A stretch of 64,000 bases of DNA from Harmonia axyridis. Its lineage: Eukaryota; Arthropoda; Insecta; Coleoptera; Coccinellidae. The notes below the pieces were generated by a model, which searched no databases, had not been told where the DNA came from, and worked only from the letters and a program-made list of their open reading frames with translations. Positions within the stretch are counted from its first letter, which is position 1. Each line of letters starts with the position of its first letter. Below, in pieces: positions 32,550-45,416 of the stretch. The DNA is taken from NCBI RefSeq assembly GCF_914767665.1, contig NC_059504.1, forward strand, positions 6,140,501-6,204,500. Direction: 5' to 3'. The position numbers and the translations under genes are program-made.

Positions 32550-33680
32550 CTGAGAAAAAATCGATGATTTGCATTAACTAAGTTATCATTTTTATCCTTT
32601 GAGGAACCCGCTATCAAGAATTTATTCCATCCACTTAAAATAGATTTGAGATTTTGTAAAGTAGCATGGAACATACAAACAAAATGTTGAATAGTTCTTC
32701 AGAAAAGATATTTTATTTGATCTCTTAATTTGAAACACTTACAGTTCATGAACATTTCTCTTGACTGGAAGAGTGATATTAGGAGTGATGGTAATGATAA
32801 TTTTGATTCTGATATAAAATTTCAAGATAGTAGTTAAGTAAGTGGTTTTTAAACAAAATTGCAAATGAGTGCAAGATGGTGGTTCAATCATTTTGTTATA
32901 GACAAATTCAAGAGTAGTCCTTTTCAAACACTCCATTTGATTTTGGCTTCCACATAATTTTGTATAATTCAAAAGAATTTCTCTCATTTTAAAGTTTGAA
33001 TAAACTTACCTTACGATCAGCAATTAAGTTCAAATACTTGAGTCCACTAGATTTCAAAAGTCTTTCAGTTTCTGGATATTCTTCGTCCCTCAGTAATTGA
33101 TCCAAGGGTATTGCTTGATTAATGCAGTGCTTTCGTAAATAAGGAAGAACTGAAAATTCAGATAAACATAATAGTATTTTCTAATGCAATCTAAGGGGAG
33201 AGCAAAGAATCTTACCTAGAAATATTGGATCAATTGGGGTTGAAAGCTGCATTTTACCATCACTTTTGACTGACTCCTCAATAAACCAAGATCTTTTACC
33301 TTCATTGAATGTAAGAATCTCTTGTACCGAATTGTTAGCTGGCGAAAATAGGAATATCGCCGATTCCCCTGTATTTGGATGCCTCAGAGTTACGATATCA
33401 GGAGTTCCAGTACCGGTGTATTGGTCAGATAATTCCAAGGCTTCACCTAAGAATTCGAAAATTCACATTATATAGGAAAATAACGAAAATGAATCAACAA
33501 ATCTCATTAGATTTTGAAATGGGCAAACCTTGAAATGAATTAAGAGAAGGTTAATGAGGGGAGTTTCATTCAGAATCTCAAATATTTTCTCCTACCTTTC
33601 AGTAAAAACACCCATGAGTTTGTTGGATTTTGTACGTTCGTTTTGATGCATTTTTTCGGTGAACTTTTGACACGGGGCAT
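32073..33680 (-). CDS. RNASEH2B: Ribonuclease H2 subunit B, complete, four coding exons
   Basis: Non-catalytic subunit of the nuclear RNase H2 complex, which removes ribonucleotides from DNA and cleaves RNA:DNA hybrids. Exons 33680-33596, 33446-33216, 33149-33010 and 32549-32073 have GT-AG borders and consistent phases. They give 310 residues plus stop, close to the human 312. Recognisable blocks: SWVFLLKGEALEL at the N-terminus; HPNTGESAIFLFS; SWFIEESVKSDGKM then STPIDPIFL (triple-barrel part); HCINQAIPLDQLL; EKTLSWLKKKTERVADILK; DAYLKYAHGIVSEYL. The end is Lys/Ser-rich and finishes with a PIP-box-like KSITSFFKK, expected to bind PCNA as in vertebrates. The gene is upstream of, and co-oriented with, jbug. 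No disabling change seen. Confidence 0.9.
33010..33149 (-). CDS. RNASEH2B: RNASEH2B coding exon 3
   Basis: Acceptor ttttcag. Codes LPYLRKHCINQAIPLDQLL, then ETERLLKSSGLKYLNLIADR. Donor AAG|gtaagt, phase 0. Confidence 0.88.
33216..33446 (-). CDS. RNASEH2B: RNASEH2B coding exon 2
   Basis: Acceptor ttcttag. Carries GEALELSDQYTGTGTPDIV through STPIDPIFL. Donor CTAG|gtaaga, phase 1. Confidence 0.9.
33596..33680 (-). CDS. RNASEH2B: RNASEH2B coding exon 1
   Basis: Starts at ATG 33680 with MPRVKSSPKKC and ends with WVFLLK plus one base. Donor AAAG|gtagga. Confidence 0.85.
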
Positions 33681-35390
33681 TTTAGAAACTGATATAACAA
33701 GATTAAATCACGATGAATATATTCGAATTACACTTTACGAATCTAAAAGCATTTCTTATAAATCTTTACGTTTTCCCACAAAAAAATTGTTTTGTTGTTT
33801 TACGCGTTGGACAGCTCATTTGACACATTAATCGACACCAATTATTGAAGTATTCTATTCTTTCGCAAAGTTCGCATAAAGCAATGGTAATTTATGTTAC
33901 AGATTCTTATGATGAACTAAAATAGTTTTCTGTATAGTGAAAATCTGAAAAAGGAATCTTCTAGTGCTTTACAGAAACCTGTTTCACTACTTTATATTAC
34001 AGATTTCTGTAATATTCAGTTACAGATTTTTGTAATATACCATTTCCCGTTATAGATTTCTGTAACGAATATTTTAACATTACAGGTTTCTACAAAATAT
34101 TGCAGTATTCTGTAATGAATAATTATTTAAAGTTTCCTGTATAGTAAAATAGATATCTTTGAAATGTTACACAGAAAAATAATATATGGTGTAAGTCGTT
34201 CGACTTACACCATATATTATTTTTCTGTTTAACGTTTCAAAGTAATTGTGTTATATCAGGTCTGTGCCAGTTCTGGCACAGACCTAATATAAAATGAACA
34301 CTTAAACATTAATAATCTAAGAATATAGATTACTATTAATGCTCTTAATTAATAATCTATATTCTAAGGCCCTCAAGTGACTTTCGTGAAGAGTTCGCGG
34401 CAATCTGAAAAAGAAAGAGAGAGATGAAGCTAGTTGAGTCAACGTTAAAATCATATGATCAGAACATAAGTTTTGAGAATCATTAGAAGAAGAATAGAAG
34501 GAAAAATTAGTAAAGAGATGGAAATTAAAACTGAAAAAGCTTTTTACAGAATAGTAGCTCCTCAGTTTATTATGAAAACCTATAGGGTGCATTTCAAGAT
34601 TATTAACTAATGATAACTATTTCTATAAAACTTTTAATGTAGTCGTAATGTTTTCGTTGGCAATTCTGCATTTCTTAGATAAGAAACCGAATCGAAATAA
34701 CTTTTTTCTCCCCCATTTTTTCGTGACCACACCATATCCAAGCTAAATTCAATATCACTATCTTTCATCTCCTACGTACATTTTCTGCCTTAAGGCTTTG
34801 TCACTCGCCCAATATGACATCCTATAAATTGTCTATCTCAGATAGCCGTAATGAAATTTAGATCGCCACTCTAGAAATAGTACTCTCCAGGGATAAAAAT
34901 GAAAATCCTGAAGGACCTGTACTGTTACTCACGATTTGTAACTTTATTATAACAGTCTTCCATGTGATAGTGAATTTTGATAGGGCATTAGAAAAAAATA
35001 ATTTAATTCGGCAAAACAAAAGAATGGAAAACCTTCATGATGAGAACAACATTTTCATTCAACGAAAAGCCTTCCTGCGGTAATTGTAGAGTCCACTGGA
35101 GAAGGATCTCAATAAATAATATTATTAATAGAATAATAATAATTTTTTTGAGGTGAAAAACAGACTAGAACCCAATTCTTAATAACATATTCAATCTTCT
35201 CTGCTGTCGAGTTGAACATAAAGATTTTTTCTCCGATTGTTTATAATGATATATGTAAAATATTATATTTGCAAATTATTAAAATTCCCATAATTTTTTA
35301 TTTTTCCTGAAGTGATAAATTAAAAAAATATTGATAGAATCGCAATTGTTGGAATGGTTAGTTGCTATGGAAATGTCCGTAATAAATATA
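33681..35390. other. Region upstream of RNASEH2B; hairpin cluster, no gene
   Basis: The first bases should hold the RNASEH2B 5'UTR/promoter. A run of small palindromes lies at 33970-34375. The remainder, to the Tc1 derivative, is AT-rich with nothing recognised. Confidence 0.5.
33970..34375. repeat. Cluster of short palindromes
   Basis: Repeated TTACAGATTTCTGTAA-type palindromes occur at about 33996, 34020 and 34049. A 2-nt-loop hairpin is centred at 34199-34200 (stem CAGAAAAATAATATATGGTG and onward). A third is AGGTCTGTGCCAG-TT-CTGGCACAGACCT near 34258-34285. An imperfect AATATAGATTA/TAATCTATATT pair follows at 34318-34365. Confidence 0.75.
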
Positions 35391-36342
35391 CACTGCACAA
35401 AAGAATTAGCGCACATTATGGAAATCTCAAATTTATTCTACAACTGAAGGTGTTCTCAATGATAATTATTTTTATCAGAATTATGCATGTATATGTTATC
35501 CCACTTCAACTTTGTTCTTCAACGTTTTCCCAGCAGAAATAAAAAAAGATGAGATTAGCAGATTTTGAATGTATTTGCTCCATTCTGAAATCAGTTGTTC
35601 TCGATCAATTCTAGTGATCAATAGTTTTTCTTTCGTTTGATTTTCTACACTCGATCGCTATGCAACGCGAAACACGCAATTTGACCCAAGAGGAATGTGC
35701 CCAAGCGGTAGTTTTGCGAGAAGAAGCGTGGACATACAAAAGAATTGCACATTGAAGAGCACATGCTATTCAAGAAAGTTCCTTTTGCCCCATACATTGG
35801 TGAAAATTTCATTTTTATGGACGATAATGACAGACCCCATCGTGCGCGCATCGTTCAGGAGTACCTTGAAGAGGTTGAAGTCTCTCGAATGGAATGGCCA
35901 GCAAGAAGTCCAGATCTCAATCCGATTGAGCAGGTTTGGGACAACCTCAATAGAAGGCTGAGAAGTTCAGAAAATCATCCAGCTACTCTTAATGACTTAG
36001 GATAGGAATCCAACTCAGAGAAATCTGGGAAGGATTAGATCAGAACATTTTAAGATCACTCATTTTGAGTATGAACCGTCGTTGCCGAGCTGTAATTAAC
36101 GCAAGGGGTGGAACTACCAAGTATTAAATCACTTATCAGCATTCCAGTATTTTGAAAATTGTTTATTTCTCTTCTTTCACATAAGATTCGGTGAAATCCT
36201 GAATTTTTCTTCCATTTGATGTGTCTTGTTTCGTTCAAAACCTTCCCGAGAGAACATAAAAAATAAGTTATAAAGTCAATGTAGAGTTAACTTTCATTAA
36301 AATTGAGATTTTCAGAATGTGCGTTAATTTTTTTGCGCAGTG
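35391..36342 (+). mobile_element. Tc1-like deletion derivative of the 22.75-kb element
   Basis: TA-flanked; ends CACTGCACAAAAGAATTAGC and GTTAATTTTTTTGCGCAGTG. Keeps the first about 35 codons of transposase and the part from MDDNDRPHRARIV to the C-terminus, but the middle (including the first catalytic Asp) is deleted at about 35752. Non-autonomous. Confidence 0.85.
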
Positions 36343-36996
36343 TAGTTTGACAACTTCAAATCTAACAAAATAATAGATAATAAAAAAATCCATAATGAGA
36401 AATACATGGGTATAAATATCAATGGCATTTAACAAACATTTTCCGCTTTTTCGAAAGGTTCATTATTAAAAATAACGAACCAAACGGTATGAATTTGAAT
36501 GAATTTCTATTCGATCGAATAAATGAGATCAACGAGCGTAGATTCATCCGGTCGAATTAAACCAATGGCAGAAGCGAACTAGACATCTTCTCGAATTCAA
36601 TGTTCAGCCAAGCAGCAGGAGAAGATTCGAAATGAGCTTTTTTAAAATAAGAAAACGATAAATCCTCGATCTGATCAGGCGTTAGCTTGTGGTTGAAATC
36701 AGAACTGCGAGGGTCCTTCCAAATTTATGGGCGAAATGAGTACAAGGAACCGTCATAATCGCGAATGGTAAAAAAGATAACACAATCGGATTTGAACTCG
36801 GAGCTGAAATGGCTGGGATGACGCATCCTTGGGTTTCCTCTTCATCTGATGATGCTCGATGCATCGCAAAGGATTCATTTGAATATGTTGTGGTAAATTT
36901 TCATTTACCTGGGAAAATTCTGTATTGGTTTATTGTTTTTAATAATTCAGGTTCATTAAAAACAAACATTGATATCGTTCGAGAAGAAACCAATTA
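36343..36996. other. Intergenic, no gene seen
   Basis: AT-rich with no recognisable coding or repeat structure between the Tc1 derivative and a mariner copy. Confidence 0.5.
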
Positions 36997-37745
36997 CATA
37001 GACGTACAACTTTGCTTTCGTCGTCTTTTTTCGGGATTCGAGGCTCTATTGTGAAAAACTGGTTATACCGGAAGTGATGGTCAGTCAGGCCGTGTGCCAT
37101 TGATCGAAATAAGTGATAGAACGAGGGAGCAACATCTAGAGAATACAGAGGGTGGTGTGGAATTTCATTTTGACGTTTCCAAGTATGTCTTGACCACTTT
37201 TGCAACATGGGTTGAGCATTGTCATGCTGTAAAATCACATTATTATGTATCTCGTTGTATTTCGGCTCTTTGTTTTTCAATGTTCAGCTCAAACGCATTG
37301 ATTGCGTTTGAAAACGATCGCTTATGATTGTTTCAATCGGTCTTAACAACTCATAATACACTACGTCGAGCTGGTTCCACTAAATACTGAGCATGATTTT
37401 GGAACCGTGAATATTTGGTTTGGACGTCGACGTGGAAGCATGGCCGGTATATCCCCATGATTTTCTGCGCTTGGGATTATCGTGATAAACCCATTTCATC
37501 TCCAGTCACAATGCGATGCAGAAATCCCTTCCGTCTTTGCCTTGCAAGCAGCTGTTCACAAGTTAACAAACGTCGTTCAACATCTCTCGGATTCAACTTG
37601 TACGGCACCCAATTTCCTTGTTTCTGAATCATTCCCATGACTTTCAGCCGTTTTGAAATGGCTTGTTGCGTCACTCCCAATGCTCCTGCCAATTCTTGCT
37701 GCGTTTGACACGAGTATCGATCAATTAATGCCTCCATACATACAT
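36997..37745 (-). mobile_element. Mos1-like mariner copy 1, internally deleted and 5'-truncated
   Basis: The 3' end starts after TA with CATAGACGTACAACTTTGCT, matching three other copies. Minus-strand coding pieces: HTH-side fragment QTQQELAGALGVTQQAISKR, then GNWVPYKLNPRDVERRLLTC, and a C-terminal piece with VILQHDNAQP (second Asp) and HPLYSLDVAPS. The N-terminal end and its inverted repeat are absent. Confidence 0.78.
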
Positions 37746-38056
37746 ACAATACATTTTACTACTTGTTATATCGAGCCGTCTAAGCTTTTGTCGGACATTG
37801 AAATAGATAGTATTCGCCTACATGAATTTGGTGCAGAAATCGGTCAAAGTACCTTTGATCCTCCAAAATCGAGAACATCCGTGAATTTTAAAGGAAAAAT
37901 TATGAACATTTCACACTATGCTTTATGGCCTCGTCTTTCAATACATAATATCTCGAAAACAGAAAAAATATGAAATATCAATGTTAGAAATTTTCTACGA
38001 AATTTAAAGAAAAGATTCGAACCCACAGTCATTCGTTCCGAAATATAAATATGAAG

Positions 38057-38993
38057 GGGTTTTTTTTTTAGAGCTATAGAACTTTAAATTGCAATAAAAC
38101 AACGATTGATTATTCGTTTGACATGAATTTTATTTATCCGCAAGATAATCTTGTGGCATTACATTTTAAATATGATTTCTGGCATATGACCGCCACGACT
38201 GGCTCGGATGTAGTCCAATCTGGACGTCCAATTTTCGATGACTTTTCCCAACATTCGTGGGCGTATATCGGCAATAACACGACGAATGTTGTCTTCCAAA
38301 TGGTCAAGGGTTTGTGGCTTATCCCAATAGACCAATGACTTTACATAGCCCCACAGAAAGTAGTCTAGCGGTGTTAAATCACAAGATCTTGGAGGCCAAT
38401 TCACAGGTCCAAAACGTGAAATTAGGCGGTCACCAAACGTGTCTTTCAATAAATCGATTGTGGCACGAGCTGTGTGACATGTTGCGCCGTCTTGTTGGAA
38501 CCACATCTCCTGGACATCATGGTTGTTAAATTCAGGAATGAAAAAGTTAGTAATCATGGCTCTATATCGATCACCATTGAGTGTAACGTTCTGGCCATCA
38601 TCGTTTTTGAAGAAGTACGGACCAATGATTCCACCAGCCCATAAAGCGCACCAAACAGTCAGTTTTTCTGGATGTAACGGTGTTTCGACATACACTTGAG
38701 AATTAGCTTCAATTCAAATGCGGCAGTTTTGTTTGTTGACGTAGCCATTCAACCAGAAGTGCGCTTCATCGCTAAACAAAATAAAATGGACGTAGTGCGT
38801 GATATACGGATTCCGCACAGAAACATTATTTTTGTAATAAAATTGCACTATTTGCAAGCGTTGTTCAGGCGTGAGTCTATTCATAATGAATTGCCAAACC
38901 AAACTGAGAATAAATCACTTGACAGGTGTTAAATCGGTCGCCATCTTGAACAGTAATGCCAACTTAAAGTTATATACCTCAAAAAAAACACCC
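38057..38993 (-). mobile_element. DD41D transposon, internally deleted, copy 2
   Basis: Same family and near-identical layout as 2542-3479, on the opposite strand. The N-terminal frame ends with a stop in the NKQNCRI stretch where the other copies have Trp. The downstream frame 38695-38159 keeps WFQQDGATCH and LTPLDYFLWG. The internal deletion has the same junction (TACGTCCATTTTATTTTGTT) as copy 1. Confidence 0.82.
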
Positions 38994-39650
38994 GTTATAT
39001 GCAAATTACAAAATTATATCCAGATTCGGAGAAAATGTCCTTGATTTCGAAACTCGTCATGAATATGAATATTCATTATAATTTCATATACTTTTTCTAC
39101 TTGGTAAACTACTAAAAATTTCCATTTCTAGATCAAAAGCCATTCTTTCCTAAAATCATATCCAGATGGAATAATTCCGTAAAGATATCTTCTTTCAGTT
39201 TGAGGTTAACTCCAATAACAAAATCTCAGAAAGCATAAATCATCCCCTATCTTCGTCTCTCTCCCACCCTGTTTGCAAGAAAGGGTTTAATAATTAACTT
39301 AATGGTCCCGAAACAAGATTGCGTTCGGTTACCAGTTCAACTGTTGTTCATAAGATAAAATTATTGTTTCTTTATCTGTTCTGAATTCGGTCTGGTTGTT
39401 ACGTTTTCAGGGATGACTAATGGGTCTTTATTTCACGCTGAACGATAGATATGGCTGCTTCCGAGAATTAAATATGGCTTTCAATGATGGAGATATATGA
39501 GATGAGTTTATACGACTCGAATATGATGGGTTTTTGAAAATTGCATTTTTTTAATTGTTTTCTACATTCATTTTATCATAAACCCCCATTCTCGTTCTCT
39601 TTTTCTGAGAAACTAACAAGAATAGTATTCATTTTTTGGCCACCTTCTTT
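38994..39650. other. Intergenic, no gene seen
   Basis: AT-rich, no recognised element. Confidence 0.5.
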
Positions 39651-40424
39651 TGTTTTCAAGTTAGGTATAAAACGAAAATTGGAAAAATGCAATATCGAAA
39701 AAAAATCATATCTCCACTGATACTGATGATAAAGCTCTGAAATTATAATATTATACAGGCACTTTTTTAACTAGTACCAAGAAACGTGCTCGTCGTTTGA
39801 AAAGGAATTTTAATTACGAAGCTATGATCCAAAGTTATGTTTTTTCAAAAGAGAACACTAGATTTCTGTGTCATTTTTTGAAAGCTTAATTTTTCCTGAT
39901 TTTAAGATCACATCGTATGGTTTGTCCTCGGTTTGCTCTCTCTATTGAAACAGTCGATCATGTGGATCTTTCCGTTATTTCCGAATCTATTTTGAAATAA
40001 AAAATTCATAAAATAGTTATATTCAGATTCGAATTTTGTAGAAATTAGCAAGAAGCATAGAAATAATCAGATTGACGGAAAGACACTGCTCTCGTTATAG
40101 AATGCATTTTTTGTTCTGTTCTCATAGTTGAAACCATAGAAATATTGGGACTCTTAGAAAAAAAAGATTTGTGACCATTTTCTTTTATTTATATTGATAC
40201 CATGATAACCATACGATTTCATATATTTTGAAATCAGGCAAAATTAAGCTTCCAAAATTGAAATATAACATTGGGTCATAACTTTGTAATTAAAAACCCT
40301 GTTAAAAAGACGAGCACGCCACTGGATATTTTAACTTCAGAGCTCTATCAACAGTATTAACGGAGATATAAATGTTTTTCGATATCGTCATTTTTACAAT
40401 TTTCGCTTATAACTCGAAAACAAA
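39651..40424. mobile_element. Fold-back MITE, arms about 250 bp or more
   Basis: TTGTTTTCAAGTTAGGTATA at the left is mirrored by CTTATAACTCGAAAACAA at the right. Further matching blocks are ACGTGCTCGTC/GACGAGCACG and ATCACATCGTATGG/CCATACGATT. Non-coding. Confidence 0.7.
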
Positions 40425-41852
40425 ACGGAATGATCTTTCTGACATTTCTTTTTCGATGTAGCATAAATTCGTGTTCTCGAAAATCTATCAATCATCATCA
40501 TTAATGGGTCGGTGAATGGCAGTGCACTTGTTCTATGATTCCATCATGAAACAATAAAATCGCTTTTTCAATCTGTGCTAGAATATAATACCTACAAGTG
40601 CAGAAGGCATTGATATTCTTCTATCTTCTACAAGTTCAAAAGTCAAAAACGTGCCACGAAGTGGCCAATTATAGGTAGAATGAACCTTCTATACGAGTAT
40701 GATAAATTGTTTTCTCTAATTCACTGAATTTTTATTGAAATTAATGGAATATTTTCAGAAATATCCTTTTTGCATTGAAAAATATGGGTTGGTAAAACAG
40801 TTTTCTGTATCAAAAATTTGACAGATAATAGTTCAATCCATGAGAAGAGAATTCCAAGTAATTATACAATATTATTATGAAATATAATCATGAAATCGCT
40901 GTAAAACTGAAATATTCTCGCAAGATTTCGTTCTAAAAGGTATGCACATAGCAAAATGAATAGATTTACCACAGAATTTCAGAAATATTATTCCACATGC
41001 ATTCCACTAATTTTCTAGGCCAGAATCTCCAAGATGCCATCCTTGAAAGGAAAGCGGGAAATTTCCTTCTGGAATCGGCCGTCGGACAGACGGAAACGGC
41101 CTGGATCGAACTTATGAATATAACATGTCTATTTGGCACCCTCAAAGTGTTACATACCGAAGGCTGATTTGCACTTGGCTATGCTCCCTGAACCGTGAAG
41201 GAGTCGATAATTTGTGGTCGTTTCCATATTTGAAATATGACGGAAAATATTCCTTTGAGAATTTCCTCCGACGGAAAAAATGATATATGTATTTATTGGG
41301 AGGTGAGTTCAGATCATTTTGAATAGGTATAGAGTATTCTTTCAAAGAACGCCATTCAGTCTAAAGGTATTCGTTTCAATTTTGCATGGTTTTTCGTACT
41401 TATCCAATATTTTGGAAAATCAAAATTTCATTGATTCTGGGGTCTGCCGAATTCGTTGTCCAGTGAGTAAAGAAAACTGAATGGTACATTTTGGGGTCCA
41501 TTTTTGAGAGAATTAATTTGGTGAATACCACAACCTTATAAATTCAACTGTTTTCAAGCTATAAAAGTAAATTGGAATATGGCGTGAATTGAAAAGTTCT
41601 CTTTTTTACTGGTGCTGTAAACAAAAAAGAAAAACATTCTACAGGCACTTTTTTCAGTAGAATCCAATGGTGTAATGATTTGTTTTTTATTGCAATCAGT
41701 TTTGAAGTAATAATGCAAAGTTGGGTTTTTTTGAATTTCTTCAATATCAACCAAGACCTATTTCTATCTATTATAATCTGTGAACTTCAAATAATTGAAA
41801 TATTCGGTAGCCACCAAGGCGTCCCGATTTAACACCGTTATATCCCGATGTA
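40425..41852. other. Intergenic, no gene seen
   Basis: AT-rich. A short GC-richer patch lies at 41030-41120 after a TTTTCTAG acceptor-like site. No protein family recognised there. Confidence 0.4.
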
Positions 41853-42688
41853 TACAGGGTGTTTCCAAATTAGACGTGAAACTTGAAGGAGATGTTACTA
41901 CCATTCATTTGCTGTCGATTGAGCCATAATATTTATTGATAACCGAAATTCAACAGTCTCCGATATATTTGAGTTCTTATCTTTTTTTAGAAAATTTCTC
42001 ACCTTACTTAATTTTTCGTCAATTTTTTTACGTTGACCTGAATTTCAAATTATTCTCATCAGAAAACGTTATGATTAATATGAAAAAAGCGAAACTATGC
42101 TGTATTCGATGTTGGATAAGAATAAGTATGATTTGAAAGTTGTTATAAGAGAAAAAAAATTGTAAATTTGTAATATAAATTTGCCAGTAACTTTCGAATT
42201 CCACAATTTATCTATGACAAAATTATTTCAAAAACTTCAAATTTCTTCTCTATTTCTTAGAAAAGTTTTCGTTAGAATGCGGGCACTAGTTTTGTTTCAG
42301 CAGATTTTGATTGGAAAGAGGAAAGAAGCAGAGAAAGGAGAGAATTAAATATTTTTTCTTGCAATTAAACTCCGAATTTCAGTAGAAAATGTTTTCATAT
42401 TATGTTTGAAAAGACCTCAACCATTCCTCATACACGTACGTCCCCTCTTTTTATTTCTTTTCTTGCTGGCCACGAAAATAATCCAAAATTAAATTCAAAT
42501 TTGGTCAACGTAGAAAAAAATTGACGAAAAATGAAATGGGGTGAGAAATCTTTTAAAAATCACAAGAATTCAAATATCTCGTAAACTGTTGACTTTTGGT
42601 TATCACTGAATATGGCTCAAATGACAGCAAATGAGTCATACTAACACGTCCTCCAAGGTTCACGGCTAATTTGGAAACACCCTGTATA
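41853..42688. mobile_element. Fold-back MITE with TATACAGGGTGTTTCC ends
   Basis: Left TATACAGGGTGTTTCCAAAT and right TTTGGAAACACCCTGTATA. The arms pair over at least about 220 bp (for example TTTGCTGTCGATTGAGCCAT/ATGGCTCAAATGACAGCAAA, and CGTTGACC/GGTCAACG). No coding capacity. Confidence 0.78.
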
Positions 42689-43164
42689 TATATTTGAAAA
42701 GGAAAAAAAGCGATTTAATTTGTTATAGAAATTTTTATGTTTTACATTAAAAAAAAACGAGTTTGAGTTCTAGAACAAGCATTGAAAATTAATGGGAATT
42801 ATGAAAAAGTCTGCTGACAGTCCTTATCGATCTTAGGGATTAAAAGTTGTTTCTAATCCATCCAGATAGACGCATCTGAAAAATACAAATTCATAATATG
42901 TTTCTCATGATGAATGAGCTGAGACCTAAGGGGAACGCCAACTGATTCATTCATTAATCTTCTTATCGATGATGAAATAATTTGATCAACGCTAGAACAG
43001 GGTGTTTACATTCATTACTAATGGTAATGGATCGTTCAAGAATTTTTAAAAGTCGATCATTTCGTATATGAAAAGCTATTAATCGGAAATTATCACAACT
43101 GAACAGTTCCAGCAAAAGAAGAATTGAAATTATTCGAAAAGGTATATACAGGGTGGGCCACGGT
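42689..43164. other. Intergenic; fragment with CAGGGTG motifs
   Basis: ACAGGGTGTTTACATTCATT at about 43008 and TATACAGGGTGGGCCAC at about 43145 resemble MITE termini but do not make an inverted pair. No gene. Confidence 0.4.
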
Positions 43165-43449
43165 TAGGGCTTGGCTTGATTTTCAAGCTACTTGGCTTGA
43201 GCTTGACTTGACTTGAGCTCAAGTCAAGTAGTAGTTTTTCAATCTCAAGTCAACTATTTATTTATTAAGTACTTGAATCATATCAAGCTACCTGATTTTT
43301 AGCAGTTTTATTGTGTAGTGTCACATCAATGAAAAAATGATGTGACAAACTATTTTATTTATTGAACTTATTGTATAAAAAAACCGAAAATATCAATTTT
43401 TTTGAAATTGAAACATAAATTGAATCACTATAAATCATAAGTCATAGTA

Positions 43450-45385
43450 AGTCATAGTAATCTTCCCTCAGTTATGAAATATGGTGACGTTGAAGCCTCA
43501 TCATCACAGGATATTTCAGATCTATTTGCGGATTTTTTTAGTTCCGTTTTTGAACCATTTTCAGACAGTGATGGAAACCTGGATGTTGAGGGGGGCGTCT
43601 GCACTAATAATTATTTGTCGAGTGTTTCACTCTCTAAAGCGAATATAGAAGAAGCCCTGAAGTCTTTAAATTGTAGTAAAGGTCCGGGCCCTGATGGTAT
43701 TCCGCCTGTGTTTCTGAATCGGTGCCGTGAGTCTATTTCGTTGCCGTTGACTCTTGTTTTCAATAATTCGCTCAGAAGTGGTGTTTTTCCTACTCGTTGG
43801 AAACTCTCAAAGACTATTCCGATACACAAAGGTGGCCAAAAGGATTTTGTTCAGAATTACCGACCCATAACTATTTTATCGACAATTCCTAAAATGTTTG
43901 AGTCTTTAGTTTATAAATTCATCGCTTATCATGTTAAAAACTTGATAATAGAGAATCAACATGGCTTTATTAAAGGTCGTAGTCTGGAGACCAATCTTAT
44001 AAGCTTTCTTGATGACCTCTATGAGGGGATTGAATGCCGAAGTCAAATCGACGTAGTATATACTGATTTCAAAAAGGCGTTTGACAAGGTGAATCATTCA
44101 GTATTGTTGCGTCGCCTGGCTGAGGTAGGTGTATGCGGTAGCTTGTTCAGATGGGCGAAATCCTACATATTAAAAAGATCCCAATTTGTGTGCATAAATG
44201 GTCAAAAATCTAGACAATTTTTTAGTACATCTGGTGTGCCCCAAGGTTCTCACCTTGGGCCCCTCTTTTTCATTATATATCTAAACAATATGTCATCCTG
44301 TTTTCGTTACACTCAATTTTTAGTATATGCAGATGATTTGAAAATATTTCTGAGAATTAATAGTGTTGAGGACTGTATTCGGTTTCAGGAGGATCTGGAT
44401 AGACTGTGTGAATTTTGTAAGAAAAATTTTCTCTTTTTAAATTTAGATAAATGTTTCAAAATAACTTTCACACGGAATAGAAACATCATAAATTTCTTTT
44501 ATTCTATCGATCAAAATCAGCTGCAGCAAGTTAGTAGTATCCGAGATTTGGGGGTAACGCTGGATAGCAAATTAAATTTTATTGAGCACGTAGAAAACAT
44601 CATCTCGTCATCGAATAGAATGCTGGGATTTGTCCTTCGACACGGTAGATCATTTAGGAGAAATAGATCAGTTTTAACCTTATATCATGCCTTTGTGGTG
44701 AGTAAGCTCAATTTCGCATCTCCAATCTGGAACCCTCATTACAAATATTATATAAAGAGATTAGAAAGCGTGCAGCATAAATTTTTGAAACACCTTGCTT
44801 TCCGTAATTACTTTCAAATTGATAACCATGATTATGCAGAAGCTCAACAGAGGTTTAATTTGATCAGCTTGGAAGATCGTAGGAAATTAAATGATTTATG
44901 TTTGTTGTACAAAATATCGAATGGTGTCCTCTCTGTCCCGAGCCTCCTTCAGCAGGTAACATTTCGGGTTCCTGAGAAGAAGTTAAGATCTAAAGAATTG
45001 TTTGCTATACCTTTTCGTAGATTAAATGTTACACAGAATTCGCCACTATGTAGATTTATGTCAACTTTCAATTCATTGTCTCTTGATGTCGATATTTTCA
45101 ATATTTCTCTTGTTCAACTGAAAAATTGTTTGAAGAATAAGTTCATGATGTGTACCTATTAGTTTATTATTATATTGTGTTTCTCTGCATTTTTTTTTTC
45201 TCTCTGGAGTGCAGGGGAACTGTTTTGTTTTCTTTTCGCGTTTCTAGGTTAAGTATTAAAATAAGTATATGTACAATGGGTTAGGTTTATATAATGCTGA
45301 GATTGTATGATGATAAAGTTTTTTGTTTTTTTGAATTGTGAATACTGTATTGGGTTGGAATACCTGTTTGTGTTCTTCTTTCTAA

Positions 45386-45416
<31 letters not shown>

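Noticed and set aside
32739..32987. 82-codon minus-strand frame between RNASEH2B exons 3 and 4
   Set aside because: Lies in the intron; does not match the RNase H2B family, while the exon 3 to exon 4 join does.
38005..38045. GGTTCGAATC-like motif on the minus strand suggesting a tRNA T-loop
   Set aside because: The flanking bases do not form a T-stem and no acceptor or anticodon stem is present.
40980..41130. Acceptor-like TTTTCTAG followed by a GC-richer open stretch
   Set aside because: No partner exons or protein similarity recognised; composition alone is not enough.
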